6,772 nt of DNA from Gemmatimonadota bacterium (GTDB taxonomy: Bacteria > Gemmatimonadota > Gemmatimonadetes > Palauibacterales > Palauibacteraceae). The notes beneath the pieces are model-generated. The model did not search any database. It was not told the DNA's origin and was given only the letters and a program-made list of their open reading frames with translations. The stretch spans positions 1 through 6,772 of the forward strand of contig JABDQB010000114.1 of NCBI GenBank assembly GCA_013042495.1, given 5' to 3'. Both the position numbers and the translations under genes were made by a program. Below, piece after piece: positions 6,693 to 6,772 of the stretch. Every line of letters starts with the position of its first letter. Within the stretch, counting starts at the first letter, position 1.

Positions 6693-6772
6693 GGCTCTGA
6701 CTCACCCGCCGGAGGCCTTCGACTTCGGCACCTGAATCCGCGGTCAGTCGCTGCCCCGCCCCAGGCCTGCCG
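6693..6772. other. Right-edge segment with no supported gene
   Basis: These are the 80 bases after the glycosyltransferase stop. A weak imperfect stem could form between GCCGGA and TTCGGC near 6710-6728, but it has no U tract, so I do not call a terminator. On the - strand a frame is open from the edge down to a TGA at 6744-6746, which could be the tail of a convergent gene outside the window. Only eight codons are visible, too few to support. Confidence 0.4.

Noticed and set aside
6744..6772. Possible 3' end of a - strand gene at the right edge
   Set aside because: Only eight codons are visible, so nothing distinguishes it from chance.

Overview
The window is high-GC bacterial DNA with tightly packed genes and no sign of mobile elements, RNA genes or CRISPR. 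The gene content suggests a Gram-negative-type, probably aerobic or micro-aerobic environmental bacterium: type IV minor pilins, a c-type monohaem sensor-like protein, and a GT39 membrane glycosyltransferase. The style of the pilins and the GT39 protein reminds me of Gemmatimonadota or neighbouring phyla. That is an impression from the proteins and was not tested.

Left part (1-3012) is type IV pilus material. A PilX-like protein on the + strand enters from outside the window and ends at 976. A long hairpin at 1009-1044 follows it. Facing it on the - strand is a three-gene minor-pilin operon, transcribed from about 3012 down to 1274: a GspH/FimT-like pilin, then a PilV-like pilin, then a PilW-like pilin. 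Each has a prepilin peptidase site (G|F) with Glu at mature position 5. The genes sit 10-16 bases apart, and each downstream Shine-Dalgarno overlaps or abuts the upstream stop, so translation is probably coupled. PilX-like proteins are usually the last gene of such a set, but here the PilX-like gene runs in the opposite direction.

Middle (3013-3342) is a 330-base divergent intergenic region. It holds an AT-richer island near 3150-3240, a short perfect dyad close to the pilin start, and a tandem 11-bp repeat close to the rightward start. No consensus promoter is convincing.

Right part (3343-6692) is a rightward three-gene operon: an exported Tll0287-like (DUF3365) protein with one CXXCH haem site, a class V aminotransferase of the alanine/serine-glyoxylate type, and a GT39/ArnT-like polytopic glycosyltransferase. 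Spacing is 9 bases and then a 4-base GTGA overlap. The three functions have no obvious common pathway. The last 80 bases hold no gene I can support.

Nothing here is clearly a new system. The points most worth a second look are the convergent pilin arrangement and the haem protein/aminotransferase/glycosyltransferase operon.
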